Part shown: positions 21,466-27,317 of the stretch, piece after piece
Layout of the letters: each line of letters starts with the position of its first letter
Position numbering within the stretch: position 1 is the first letter of the stretch
Virus record (IMG/VR): IMGVR_UViG_3300030419_002158
Span: 1 to 28,303 of that record
Reading direction: 5' to 3' (one strand)
Length of the DNA stretch: 28,303 nt
Source of the DNA: a virus
Program-made: the position numbers and the translations under genes
The notes under the pieces: model-generated
Databases searched by the model: none
Seen by the model: only the letters and a program-made list of their open reading frames with translations
What the model was told of the DNA's origin: nothing

Positions 21466-21616
21466 CAAAGACCTCATCGTAATCATTAATTTGTTGAGTC
21501 ATCTCAGTGTAATTTTCATACTTATAAGCATCAATATCAGAGTGAACCTCTGATTCCAATGCATCAACCAATGACTTAAGGTTCCTAACAATGAGTTTTA
21601 ATCTTTCCTTATCCAT
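21440..21616 (-). CDS. Small acidic helical protein upstream of thyX
   Basis: 58 residues from the ATG at 21616 (MDKERLKLIVRNLKSLVDAL). An open frame continues upstream into the tRNA but has no ATG-based start outside it and is not coding. GAG lies 7 bases before the ATG. Features: amphipathic helix, then ESEVHSDIDAYKYENYTEMT and an acidic tail VFDDDDGYPD. The tail is encoded by GATGACGACGACGG, which in another frame encodes the N-terminus of ThyX. Function unknown; transcription from the tRNA promoter is likely. Confidence 0.68.
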   Translation of the reverse strand: MDKERLKLIVRNLKSLVDALESEVHSDIDAYKYENYTEMTQQINDYDEVFDDDDGYPD

Positions 21617-21637
21617 TTTTTTCTCATTATTTAGGAA

Positions 21638-21708
21638 AGCGGGTAGACAGAATCGAACTGCCGACTGGAGGTTGGAAACCTCTGATTTTACCATTAAACT
21701 ACACCCGC
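21638..21708 (-). tRNA. tRNA-Gly (anticodon TCC)
   Basis: 71 bases including discriminator. The acceptor stem GCGGGTG pairs with TACCCGC (one G-T). The anticodon loop TTTCCAA gives TCC, reading GGA (and GGG). The T stem GGCAG/CTGTC with loop TTCGATT is intact. The discriminator is T (U73), as in bacterial tRNA-Gly. The anticodon stem has an A-C mismatch at its outer pair (27-43). CCA is not encoded. The -10 box of its promoter ends 8 bases before the first base. Confidence 0.9.
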
Positions 21709-21716
21709 ACAAATAA

Positions 21717-21744
21717 ATTATAGCACAAAAAAAGAGGAGGTCAA
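21717..21744 (-). promoter_or_regulatory. Extended -10 sigma70 promoter for tRNA-Gly and thyX
   Basis: The minus strand carries TTGACC (21739-21744), a 16-base spacer and TATAAT (21717-21722), with TGC directly before the -10 (extended -10 TGnTATAAT). The predicted start lies 1-2 bases before the mature tRNA. The -35 box lies in the loop and 3' arm of the terminator hairpin just upstream. Confidence 0.72.
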
Positions 21745-21755
21745 CTACCTCCTCT
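21726..21755 (-). terminator. Strong intrinsic terminator after the DUF4278 gene
   Basis: On the minus strand a 9-bp stem (AGAGGAGGT with ACCTCCTCT, loop AGTTG) is followed by a run of T. It ends the short transcript carrying the 52- and 42-residue genes, 24 bases after the stop at 21779. Confidence 0.88.
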
Positions 21756-21778
21756 CAACGTATATGTAAGTCAGTTAC

Positions 21779-21907
21779 TTACCTTGCACATACAGTTTTA
21801 GACTCTGTATGCTTGATGCCTCTGTAAACTAATTCAGAGACTTGCTTCTGACAGGATTTGCTGTCATTGGTATCGTATTTGATACCACGGTAGGTTACTT
21901 GTGCCAT
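21779..21907 (-). CDS. DUF4278-like small protein with two YRGIK motifs
   Basis: 42 residues: MAQVTYRGIKYDTNDSKSCQ, then QVSELVYRGIKHTESK and TVCAR. The 'YRG..Y' motif is the mark of DUF4278, a family of short proteins in cyanobacteria and cyanophages; it appears twice here, at residues 6-11 and 28-33. An AGGAG lies 8 bases before the ATG, which strongly supports the start. The protein is basic with two cysteines. Function unknown. It lies last in a short minus-strand transcript that ends in a strong terminator. Confidence 0.82.
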   Translation of the reverse strand: MAQVTYRGIKYDTNDSKSCQKQVSELVYRGIKHTESKTVCAR

Positions 21908-21947
21908 TGTGTTACTCCTAAAGTAATTGGGTTTTTAATCCGTTCCT

Positions 21948-22106
21948 TTAGTCGTTTGCGTCCCAACACCCAGCTTCTGTAGAGTCTTTAACAACTCTAA
22001 TCAACTCAACCTTCTGTTCTTGAGAAACATTTCTCTTGTTGAATTTCTCTACGAGAGATTCAGCATCAGAGCAAGAAAGAGTTGATGCTAGAAGGAAAGG
22101 TATCAT
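21948..22106 (-). CDS. Small cyanophage protein with hydrophobic N-terminus
   Basis: 52 residues: MIPFLLASTLSCSDAESLVE, then KFNKRNVSQEQKVELIRVVK and DSTEAGCWDAND. The first 12 residues are hydrophobic and end at a cysteine, like a very short signal or lipoprotein-type leader, but the lipobox is imperfect (T-L-S-C). The remainder is a charged helix and a C-terminal GCW. I recall similar 'MIP(F/L)LLAS.LSC' proteins in cyanophages and possibly Prochlorococcus. A GGAG lies 10 bases upstream, inside a hairpin loop (22112-22124). Its promoter, operator-like palindrome and structured leader are described separately. Function unknown. Confidence 0.78.
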   Translation of the reverse strand: MIPFLLASTLSCSDAESLVEKFNKRNVSQEQKVELIRVVKDSTEAGCWDAND

Positions 22107-22111
22107 GGGAT

Positions 22112-22151
22112 GAACGCTCCGTTCCGCGACTTACTTGCGACCCTTATGGGT
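22112..22151 (-). promoter_or_regulatory. Structured 5' leader with Shine-Dalgarno in a hairpin loop
   Basis: On the minus strand the leader has a hairpin ACCC-ATAA-GGGT (22140-22151), a direct repeat GTCGC (22126-22130 and 22137-22141), and a hairpin GAACG-GAG-CGTTC (22112-22124) whose loop is the core of the Shine-Dalgarno for the ATG at 22106. Such a layout can gate translation by temperature, protein or small RNA. Confidence 0.55.
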
Positions 22152-22158
22152 TGAACGA

Positions 22159-22194
22159 TGTGTTAATAATAACACACATACTACTATGTAGCAA
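22159..22194 (-). promoter_or_regulatory. Sigma70-type promoter with a palindrome centred on the -10 box
   Basis: The minus strand carries TTGCTA (22189-22194), a 17-base spacer and TATTAT (22166-22171). A perfect 7-bp inverted repeat TGTGTTA/TAACACA (22159-22176, 4-base centre) is centred on the -10 box and could be an operator. The start is expected near 22159, opening the structured leader. Confidence 0.6.
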
Positions 22195-22199
22195 GGAAG

Positions 22200-22224
22200 A
22201 AGTGTAACATTCGATACACTTTTT
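22200..22224. terminator. Hairpin terminator, possibly bidirectional
   Basis: AAGTGTA and TACACTT form a 7-bp stem with an 8-base loop. The plus strand continues with TTTTT. On the minus strand it lies 10 bases after the stop at 22232 and is followed by CTTCTT, so it probably ends the purC-purN operon. Confidence 0.6.
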
Positions 22225-22231
22225 ACTTATC

Positions 22232-22405
22232 TTAATGATCCTCTACCTTATCAGGGCATAGTAAAGCACCAGCCAGTTCTCGCGCATGTAAATTATGATC
22301 ACACAACTTATTCATCCAGATTCTTTCATCTAAAGAAACTGTATCTGCAGATATAATACGACAACAAATATCTACTAATCTATTTCTGTAATTGGTGCTT
22401 AACAT
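22232..22405 (-). CDS. Conserved small helical protein downstream of purN
   Basis: 57 residues from the ATG at 22405 (MLSTNYRNRLVDICCRIISA). An in-frame ATG at 22432 would add nine residues; I prefer the internal start because similar proteins I recall start MLS(T/P). VSLDERIWMNKLCDHNLHAR follows. The pattern 'N.LVDIC.RI...VSLDE.IW..KL...N..A' recurs in T4-like cyanophages, function unknown. Overlap with purN is 26 bases, and no clear ribosome-binding site is present, so translation probably depends on purN. A terminator follows. Confidence 0.72.
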   Translation of the reverse strand: MLSTNYRNRLVDICCRIISADTVSLDERIWMNKLCDHNLHARELAGALLCPDKVEDH

Positions 22406-22919
22406 GTTGGATTGCGAGAGGAAGGAGAGCATATTCTTGACGTTGAATGGCTTTAGTTAGTGATTCTACATCATCATAAGGTAAAATAGGAACCTCCTCC
22501 TGTAATATAACTTTACCTCCATCTAATTCTTCATTAACATAATGAACACTAACACCAGTATATTCATCACCACTTTCTAATGCTCTTTCAATTGCATGTA
22601 ATCCTTTATACTTAGGAAGCATCGATGGATGAAGATTAATTATCCTGTCAGGAAATGCATTAATTAACTTAGGTGTTACTATTCTCATCCATCCCGCCAG
22701 AACAATAAGATCTACCTTCCATGCATTCATAACATCAATTATTAAATCTTCATTCTTACTCTTAATATGAGTGTGAGGTATACCAAATTTATCAGCTCTC
22801 TTAGCAGCACCACACTTCTCTTTATTGTGGACCATCACCACAACTTCATCATCTCTACATGTACGAACTATATTTTCAAAGTTTGTTCCGTTACCAGAAC
22901 ACATAACTCCTAATCTCAT
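22380..22919 (-). CDS. purN: Phosphoribosylglycinamide formyltransferase PurN
   Basis: 179 residues, slightly shorter than E. coli PurN (212). Signatures: MRLGVMCSGNGTNFENIV (phosphate-binding loop), LIVLAGWMRIVTP, IINLHPSMLPKYKGLHAI with Asn95 and His97 of the catalytic set, and TGVSVHYVNEELDGGKVILQ with Asp133. The Asn-His-Asp triad is complete, so it should convert GAR to FGAR with 10-formyl-tetrahydrofolate, step three of purine synthesis. It lies in one operon with purC, in line with phage demand for purines. The gap to the NdhS-like gene is 4 bases. Confidence 0.93.
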   Translation of the reverse strand: MRLGVMCSGNGTNFENIVRTCRDDEVVVMVHNKEKCGAAKRADKFGIPHTHIKSKNEDLIIDVMNAWKVDLIVLAGWMRIVTPKLINAFPDRIINLHPSMLPKYKGLHAIERALESGDEYTGVSVHYVNEELDGGKVILQEEVPILPYDDVESLTKAIQRQEYALLPLAIQHVKHQLQK

Positions 22920-22923
22920 TGGT

Positions 22924-23124
22924 TCAACTTAAGAATTTAGATTTAGGTAAAGAACCTCCCTCATGGAGATCCTTAATAGGAAAAGTTATCATCTTCTCCC
23001 ACGGAGATAAGTTATCAAAGAGAACAGCAGCTCTATCACCACTAATTCTCTGCACAAATCCTACATATCCCCAATAAATTGAGGTACGATTCTTAACTGT
23101 TACTGTAGTACCTGGTAAAATCAT
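22924..23124 (-). CDS. ndhS: NdhS-like (DUF3252) SH3-type protein
   Basis: 66 residues: MILPGTTVTVKNRTSIYWGY, VGFVQRISGDRAAVLFDN, and SPWEKMITFPIKDLHEG. The series 'MILPG.TV.V.N....Y.G..G.VQR...G.AAVLF....W.K..TF....L' is the NdhS family of cyanobacteria and plants, the SH3-like subunit of NDH-1 that docks ferredoxin. The phage copy keeps the fold residues but departs around the loop before the tryptophan (NLSP instead of the usual EGGN). It could modify cyclic electron flow and thereby ATP supply; that is inference. It overlaps the upstream gene by 4 bases. Plain SH3/KOW-like function is the alternative. Confidence 0.72.
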   Translation of the reverse strand: MILPGTTVTVKNRTSIYWGYVGFVQRISGDRAAVLFDNLSPWEKMITFPIKDLHEGGSLPKSKFLS

Positions 23125-23393
23125 TTACTCCATTCCCGATAGGGTGGTTCTTCTTCCTCAACAGTGTGTTTAAATTGTTCAACATCAAAATAAGATATAC
23201 CAGTCCTTCCTTCTCTCTCATCTAACACTTCATTGATAAGGATTTTTAATTCCTTAACCAACTGAGGAGTATGCATCCTACGTGGTGTAACCATCATAGG
23301 TTTATACTCAGTCTTATCCTTCTTAGGATCATAGTTAGGATTAGCGGGTCCACTCATCCCTTGAGTGTCTATCTTAGAAATTGGATCACTCAT
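23121..23393 (-). CDS. Conserved small cyanophage protein, unknown
   Basis: 90 residues: a polar N-terminus MSDPISKIDTQGMSGPANPN with Pro/Asn/Asp, then VTPRRMHTPQLVKELKILIN and EVLDEREGRTGISYFDVEQF. The N-terminal third looks disordered, the middle helical. No known domain. Overlaps of 4 bases with both neighbours show strict translational coupling. Confidence 0.68.
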   Translation of the reverse strand: MSDPISKIDTQGMSGPANPNYDPKKDKTEYKPMMVTPRRMHTPQLVKELKILINEVLDEREGRTGISYFDVEQFKHTVEEEEPPYREWSK

Positions 23394-23674
23394 AGGGGCC
23401 TCCCATGCTTATCAACTAAACCAAGTTTTTTTATCTGACCAAAATTAGATCTCTCATTCTTCTTAATCTTCTTATACTCTTTAATAATTCTATCTATTTC
23501 TGCATTAGATACATTAACCTTTAACTCTTTATCTTCTTCCTTGGGAACAAAACCCAAACCACTCTCTTTAACTGACTGCTCTTTGTGTTCTACATAATCA
23601 TTTATTTGTTCTTGAATCTCATCTCTAATGAGATCATTTATTTGAGCACGGAGTTCCTCATCATTCTGTTTCAT
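23390..23674 (-). CDS. Small coiled-coil protein, unknown
   Basis: 94 residues from the ATG at 23674, which has a perfect GGAGG 5 bases upstream and overlaps the upstream TAA by one base (TAATG). An in-frame GTG 42 bases further upstream lacks such a site. MKQNDEELRAQINDLIRDEI and EIDRIIKEYKKIKKNERSNF are charged helices. The tail GQIKKLGLVDKHGRPL is basic. No known domain. Confidence 0.7.
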   Translation of the reverse strand: MKQNDEELRAQINDLIRDEIQEQINDYVEHKEQSVKESGLGFVPKEEDKELKVNVSNAEIDRIIKEYKKIKKNERSNFGQIKKLGLVDKHGRPL

Positions 23675-24030
23675 TATTTCCTCCTCTTCTTTTTCACAGG
23701 AGCCTTGTATCCCCACTGTGCAGGGTTAACAGTTCCCTTTCCATAATCAATCTTCTGAATAGCACCCTTCCCAAACTTATCAAAATAAAGATCAAAAAGA
23801 TTAACCCGTGGACCACGAACCATATCCTTGTATAGTTGATCTCCTACCTTATACCATATAACAGATGCATCTGTAGGCATCGCTCTGTCTCCCTGCTGTT
23901 CCTCAGTAGCATTCTCTACTAACAACTGACACCCATAATTGGAGAAGAGATCTCTCTCCTCCTTAGTCCACTGAGATTTGGACTGCTTCTCTTCCTCTTG
24001 CTTCTTCTCAGTCTTGACCTCTTCCGTCAT
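23674..24030 (-). CDS. Conserved cyanophage protein, unknown
   Basis: 118 residues. A charged, disordered start (MTEEVKTEKKQEEEKQSKSQ) leads into a folded part: WTKEERDLFSNYGCQLLVEN, PTDASVIWYKVGDQLYKDMV, VNLFDLYFDKFGKGAIQKID, and a basic C-terminus (WGYKAPVKKKRRK). The Trp/Tyr pattern suggests a small globular domain, perhaps nucleic-acid binding given the KKKRRK end. I know of no characterised homologue. It overlaps its upstream neighbour by 4 bases. Confidence 0.7.
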   Translation of the reverse strand: MTEEVKTEKKQEEEKQSKSQWTKEERDLFSNYGCQLLVENATEEQQGDRAMPTDASVIWYKVGDQLYKDMVRGPRVNLFDLYFDKFGKGAIQKIDYGKGTVNPAQWGYKAPVKKKRRK

Positions 24031-24521
24031 GATCCTCGATTCTCACCCCAGGTAATATCAGGAAATGCAGCAGAGACAATCTCTTTTGTAAGTTTATATC
24101 TCTCTGTCAACCTCTTATCTTTAACCAAACATATAATCTTAGCCTCTTCTGGATGAAGACCTTCTAACATCTGAATAAACATAGTCTCTCTACGAAGTCC
24201 ACTCAGTTCATCATTACCACCCTTAATAAAGTGATAAAGATTCTTCCACTCTCTACGTAAAGAAGTATGATCTGTTCCTACGGGTACTTCATTAGGATTA
24301 TATGGAACATCTCCTTCAGGTATTGCAGATTGAACTCTCTCATCAAAGTTCCAAATTAAAACTGCAGTTAATGAGTCATCTCTATGTTCTTGAAGAGCTT
24401 GAACTTTCTTAGGTTTAGTTCTTTGACTCTCCACATAATCAAGAATCTCATGAACAAACGGATTAGGAGGAAGTTCTACCTTCTTTTTTCTAGTCGTCGT
24501 CTTCGTCGTCGTTGGTGTCAT
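24027..24521 (-). CDS. DUF6433-like phage protein
   Basis: 164 residues from the ATG at 24521; an in-frame TTG twelve bases upstream is not needed. After a Thr/Lys start, LPPNPFVHEILDYVESQRT, ALQEHRDDSLTAVLIWNFDE, EGDVPYNPNEVPVG, LRRETMFIQMLEGLHPEEAK and IICLVKDKRL form the pattern 'PP.P...EIL......KV..L......L...L.W.FD......EG..PY..N..P....LE.L...EA.....VKDK' that I associate with DUF6433 of T4-like phages. Function unknown. The start overlaps the membrane-protein gene by 32 bases, where a GAC repeat encodes DDEDDD in one frame and TTKTTT in the other. Confidence 0.72.
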   Translation of the reverse strand: MTPTTTKTTTRKKKVELPPNPFVHEILDYVESQRTKPKKVQALQEHRDDSLTAVLIWNFDERVQSAIPEGDVPYNPNEVPVGTDHTSLRREWKNLYHFIKGGNDELSGLRRETMFIQMLEGLHPEEAKIICLVKDKRLTERYKLTKEIVSAAFPDITWGENRGS

Positions 24522-24723
24522 AATTGTTTTCAAATCGAACTGCTACAATTTCATCAGGAACAAGTTGTCCATTCTCATCAAACATTTCTGGATGAGCGTA
24601 CACTATTTGGGGTGTTGTTTCATATGAATGCTGTCTTGCCAACCATCCTATCATACCTCCCACTAATAATGCAAGAAATGAAACTATGGTAGTCAAAGTC
24701 AGTGTTACTATAGTAGATTCCAT
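24490..24723 (-). CDS. Single-pass membrane protein with acidic tail
   Basis: 77 residues. One membrane segment near the N-terminus (about 6-29: VTLTLTTIVSFLALLVGGMI, then GWLARQHS). The rest is soluble: AHPEMFDENGQLVPDEIVAV, RFENNY, and a DTNDDEDDD end. The 'HPEMFDENG..VPDEI.AVRFEN' part recurs in cyanophage membrane proteins as I recall. The basic residues just after the segment predict a cytoplasmic C-terminus. Function unknown. Confidence 0.74.
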   Translation of the reverse strand: MESTIVTLTLTTIVSFLALLVGGMIGWLARQHSYETTPQIVYAHPEMFDENGQLVPDEIVAVRFENNYDTNDDEDDD

Positions 24724-24744
24724 GATTGCGTCCCCCAGAGATTT

Positions 24745-24924
24745 TTATTTTTTCTTGATGTTCAAGCAAAAAGTAATCTCCCATTTAAAGAAAGAAAACT
24801 CTACCTGAAAAGTTTTAGGTTGCGGTTTCTTCCTCCTATTACGTAACAATAACTCAACACCCTTATTGATTTCGGGTTTGTCTTTATTTAGAACTCTTTT
24901 TTCGTCTTCCTCTTTTTCTGTCAT
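24745..24924 (-). CDS. Small basic protein, unknown
   Basis: 59 residues, shorter than most gene finders report. MTEKEEDEKRVLNKDKPEIN, VELLLRNRRKKPQPKTFQ, and a strand-rich C-terminus FSFFKWEITFCLNIKKK. A GAGGT lies 8 bases before the ATG at 24924. It fills what would otherwise be a 160-base gap, and overlaps the upstream gene by 41 bases. I recall cyanophage proteins ending in similar 'FFKW.I.F...IKK' strands. Function unknown. Confidence 0.66.
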   Translation of the reverse strand: MTEKEEDEKRVLNKDKPEINKGVELLLRNRRKKPQPKTFQVEFSFFKWEITFCLNIKKK

Positions 24925-25243
24925 TACTATACCTCACTGCGTCTTCAAGAAGAGATGCAAGATAATTTCTTATCTTTCTAGCTTGAGGTTTGGGTATGTG
25001 ATGATACGCTTCCCTCAATTGTTGATGATTAGAATCTTTACCTCCTTTAATGTATTCATCGAGTTCTATCACTTCATCAGCAAGTTCTTTAGCAGTGGAA
25101 CTACATAAAAATTGATCTGCTTCTGCTTTAGTGACTCCCCTTACTTCAAAATAATCATATAATTTTATCACAAATTTACCTTGGAAAGCAAGTTCCAGTG
25201 CTTCCTCTAGAACATAATATACTTCCTCAAAGTTATGTGACAT
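24884..25243 (-). CDS. Conserved cyanophage protein, unknown
   Basis: 119 residues, mostly helical: FEEVYYVLEEALELAFQGKF, YFEVRGVTKAEADQFLCSST, ELADEVIELDEYIKGG, HHIPKPQARKIRNYLASLLE, and a strongly basic tail KRGRRKKSSK. The acidic body with a basic tail suggests nucleic-acid or ribosome contact, without proof. It starts 4 bases after the glutaredoxin stop. Confidence 0.72.
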   Translation of the reverse strand: MSHNFEEVYYVLEEALELAFQGKFVIKLYDYFEVRGVTKAEADQFLCSSTAKELADEVIELDEYIKGGKDSNHQQLREAYHHIPKPQARKIRNYLASLLEDAVRYSNDRKRGRRKKSSK

Positions 25244-25247
25244 GGCA

Positions 25248-25493
25248 TTACACTAATTGTTTTTCTTGTAAGTACTTTACTGTATCAGTACATCCACCAA
25301 GTTTCTCTCCATTCAATACTACCTGAGGAAAGGTAGCACCTTCCCCAAACTCACTGTAGAAACTTTGTTTATCAAAGTTCTTATCTAATTTATAAGTTAC
25401 ATAATTTAAACCAGCCAACTTAAGTACCTCTTGAATCTTCTGACAATAAGGACAACCATCCTTAGAGAAGACTGTAAAGTTCTTAGTTTCCAT
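25248..25493 (-). CDS. Glutaredoxin
   Basis: 81 residues, the normal size. FTVFSKDGCPYCQKIQEVLK has the CPYC active site (Cys14, Cys17). TFPQVVLNG has the cis-proline (Pro56), and LGGCTDTVKYL the glutathione-binding GG.(T/S)D. All redox residues are intact. It can reduce phage or host ribonucleotide reductase or other thiols; the T4 counterpart is NrdC. It overlaps talC by one base (TAATG-type) and so is expressed with carbon-metabolism genes. Confidence 0.92.
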   Translation of the reverse strand: METKNFTVFSKDGCPYCQKIQEVLKLAGLNYVTYKLDKNFDKQSFYSEFGEGATFPQVVLNGEKLGGCTDTVKYLQEKQLV

Positions 25494-26158
25494 TACTTAC
25501 CTTCCTCTAAATCCTTGATTGTTTGTTCATAATCATTGTCAAACAATTGTAATCCCTTCTCTGTTAGAATATGATTATACATCCCATCAAATACTTTAGG
25601 AGGCATTGTAACTATGTCAGAACCATACTCAAATGCTCTTGCTGCATCCCTTACACCACGTAATGATGCTGCTAAAACTTCAGTCTTGGTTACCATCTGC
25701 TCCTTGTAAAGATTAGCAATATCTTTCACCAGACATAGACCACCAAAGGAATTGTCATCCACTCTTCCAACAAATGGTGAGACATACTTAGCACCTGCCT
25801 TCGCAGAAAGCACGGCCTGCGCCACAGAGAAGATCAAAGTAACATTAACCTTAATACCCTCCACTGATAGATTAGCACATGCTAGAAGACCATCTGGAGT
25901 ACAAGGAACTTTTATAGTAGCACACTTACCAAACTTCTTATGCAATCTCTTACCCTCAGAGATCATATTCTCCTTACTACCAATAACTTCCATGCTGATA
26001 TCATTAAGACCTATATCTTTAATCTCTTGATAGACTTCCTCATGATTTCTACCACTCTTTCTGATAAGAGTTGGATTAGTTGTGATACCATCAATCAACC
26101 CAGTGCTCCAACACCTTTTGATTTCAGATACATCTGCGGTATCAAGAAAAATTTTCAT
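25493..26158 (-). CDS. talC: Transaldolase TalC
   Basis: 221 residues, the size of the short TalC/fructose-6-phosphate aldolase-like group. MKIFLDTADVSEIKRCW with Asp6, GITTNPTLIRKSG, CATIKVPCTPDGLLA with Schiff-base Lys83, VTLIFSVAQAVLSAKAGA, and SPFVGRVDD are all family signatures. GGAGGG lies 8 bases before the ATG. In cyanophages this short enzyme replaces the host TalB and helps feed ribose-5-phosphate and NADPH through the pentose phosphate pathway during infection. It is translated with glutaredoxin and lies 2 genes after purC. Confidence 0.94.
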   Translation of the reverse strand: MKIFLDTADVSEIKRCWSTGLIDGITTNPTLIRKSGRNHEEVYQEIKDIGLNDISMEVIGSKENMISEGKRLHKKFGKCATIKVPCTPDGLLACANLSVEGIKVNVTLIFSVAQAVLSAKAGAKYVSPFVGRVDDNSFGGLCLVKDIANLYKEQMVTKTEVLAASLRGVRDAARAFEYGSDIVTMPPKVFDGMYNHILTEKGLQLFDNDYEQTIKDLEEGK

Positions 26159-26338
26159 TCATCTACCCTCCCTAGATTTGTTTCTAATTGTAATGTGATT
26201 GCCTTCAATAGCAATTTCTAGATAATCTCTATGATCCCAATTAAGTTCTTCATAAAGAACATCAAGTTTTTTCATATCATCCCAGAGATCCGTGGGAGTT
26301 GGTTCACCCCAAAAAGGATTTTCGTCTGGATCTGTCAT
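26159..26338 (-). CDS. Small acidic protein between purC and talC
   Basis: 59 residues: MTDPDENPFWGEPTPTDLWD, DMKKLDVLYEELNWDHRDYL, and EIAIEGNHITIRNKSREGR. The start overlaps the purC stop as ATGA, and its TGA stop abuts the talC ATG, so coding is certain from packing. The 'DENPFW.EPTP.D.WDDM..L...YEEL' pattern is familiar from cyanophages. No known domain. Its last codons carry the GGAGGG used by talC. Confidence 0.78.
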   Translation of the reverse strand: MTDPDENPFWGEPTPTDLWDDMKKLDVLYEELNWDHRDYLEIAIEGNHITIRNKSREGR

Positions 26339-27036
26339 GCGAATTGCCTTAAGTTCTGTAGTATATATTTGTATGCCTCTACTATATCACCTTCGTCCTT
26401 TCTGAACAAGTCTTTATCGAATCGTTCTTTTGTATTCTTTTTCCAGAGTCGCATGTTGTCAGGTGATAGTTCATCAGCCAAGAATAAATCGCCGTGAGGA
26501 TCATAACCAAACTCCAATTTAAAATCTACAAGATCAATACCCATCAAAGTGAATAAAGATTGCAATTCATAATTAATCTGCAATGCTTGCTGCTTCATAG
26601 GTTCAGGATCAATACCCATAAGTCTTACCCTATCATAGGTAAGTAAAGGATCATCCTTAGCATCATCCTTAAGGAAGTACTCAACTATAGGTGGTTGAAT
26701 AAATGTTCCCTCAGTGATGTTAGTATTCTTAACGATACTACCAGCAGCAATATTCCTAACGATAACCTCAACAGGTATGATCGTTAGTTTCTTACAGAGC
26801 ATAGTATCAAGTCCCTCAGTTCCTAAGAAGTGAGTCCTGATACCACTCTTCTCCAACTTCTCAAAGAGTAAAGCAGATATAAGACAACATATCTTACCCT
26901 TCTCTTCTGGGAATTCTACATGCCTACCATTCCATGCAGTAACTTTATCATGAAATTTAATAGTTACTTTGGTAGCATCATTAGGTACATCATAAACTGA
27001 CTTTACCTTTCCTTCTAAAATTGGTTGTTGAATCAT
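26335..27036 (-). CDS. purC: SAICAR synthetase PurC
   Basis: 233 residues from the ATG at 27036, which overlaps the upstream TGA as ATGA; an in-frame TTG 9 bases upstream is less likely. LEGKVKSVYDV (phosphate loop), IIPVEVIVRNIAAGSIVK, DPLLTYDRV, LVDFKLEFG and DELSPDNMRLW are all PurC signatures in order. It joins CAIR with aspartate using ATP in purine synthesis. Length is as in bacteria, and no key residue is missing. Confidence 0.94.
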   Translation of the reverse strand: MIQQPILEGKVKSVYDVPNDATKVTIKFHDKVTAWNGRHVEFPEEKGKICCLISALLFEKLEKSGIRTHFLGTEGLDTMLCKKLTIIPVEVIVRNIAAGSIVKNTNITEGTFIQPPIVEYFLKDDAKDDPLLTYDRVRLMGIDPEPMKQQALQINYELQSLFTLMGIDLVDFKLEFGYDPHGDLFLADELSPDNMRLWKKNTKERFDKDLFRKDEGDIVEAYKYILQNLRQFA

Positions 27037-27317
27037 CCTTGCCAAATCAAATCAGGCATCTGTTGGGGTGCCTGTCTTCCCACTGTAAACATCAGGATAA
27101 AATATCCTATGAACCATATTACATTAAAAATCCATGCTTGTCTATAGAGATACTTCCGTACACCCATAGAAAGCATTACATTCCTAACATCCTTTGGATT
27201 GTCCTCATCACCTCTTGCTCTGAAGATCTGTTCTATGATCACAGCAACAATTGTACCTATCACTAATGGATAGAATACAAAGTTTGCAAATGACATTATG
27301 GAAACTAGTAAAAGCAT
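27033..27317 (-). CDS. Two-pass membrane protein, unknown
   Basis: 94 residues. Two hydrophobic segments (about 9-27: FANFVFYPLVIGTIVAVI; about 64-80: FNVIWFIGYFILMFTVG) flank a charged loop (EQIFRARGDEDNPKDVRN). The positive-inside rule places the loop in the cytoplasm. The first ATG (27317) overlaps the upstream TAA by one base, supporting it over the ATG at 27296. Function unknown; its position between psbA and purC may hint at thylakoid or envelope membranes. Confidence 0.74.
   Translation of the reverse strand: MLLLVSIMSFANFVFYPLVIGTIVAVIIEQIFRARGDEDNPKDVRNVMLSMGVRKYLYRQAWIFNVIWFIGYFILMFTVGRQAPQQMPDLIWQG

Noticed and set aside
21617-21712. Upstream extension of the 58-residue gene before thyX
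   Set aside because: It would begin at a TTG at the tRNA 5' end and translate the tRNA-Gly gene.
23675-23716. Upstream GTG start for the 94-residue coiled-coil gene
   Set aside because: The ATG at 23674 has a perfect GGAGG and TAATG coupling.
27037-27045. TTG start for PurC three codons upstream
   Set aside because: The ATG at 27036 forms a standard ATGA overlap with the preceding gene and fits the PurC N-terminus.
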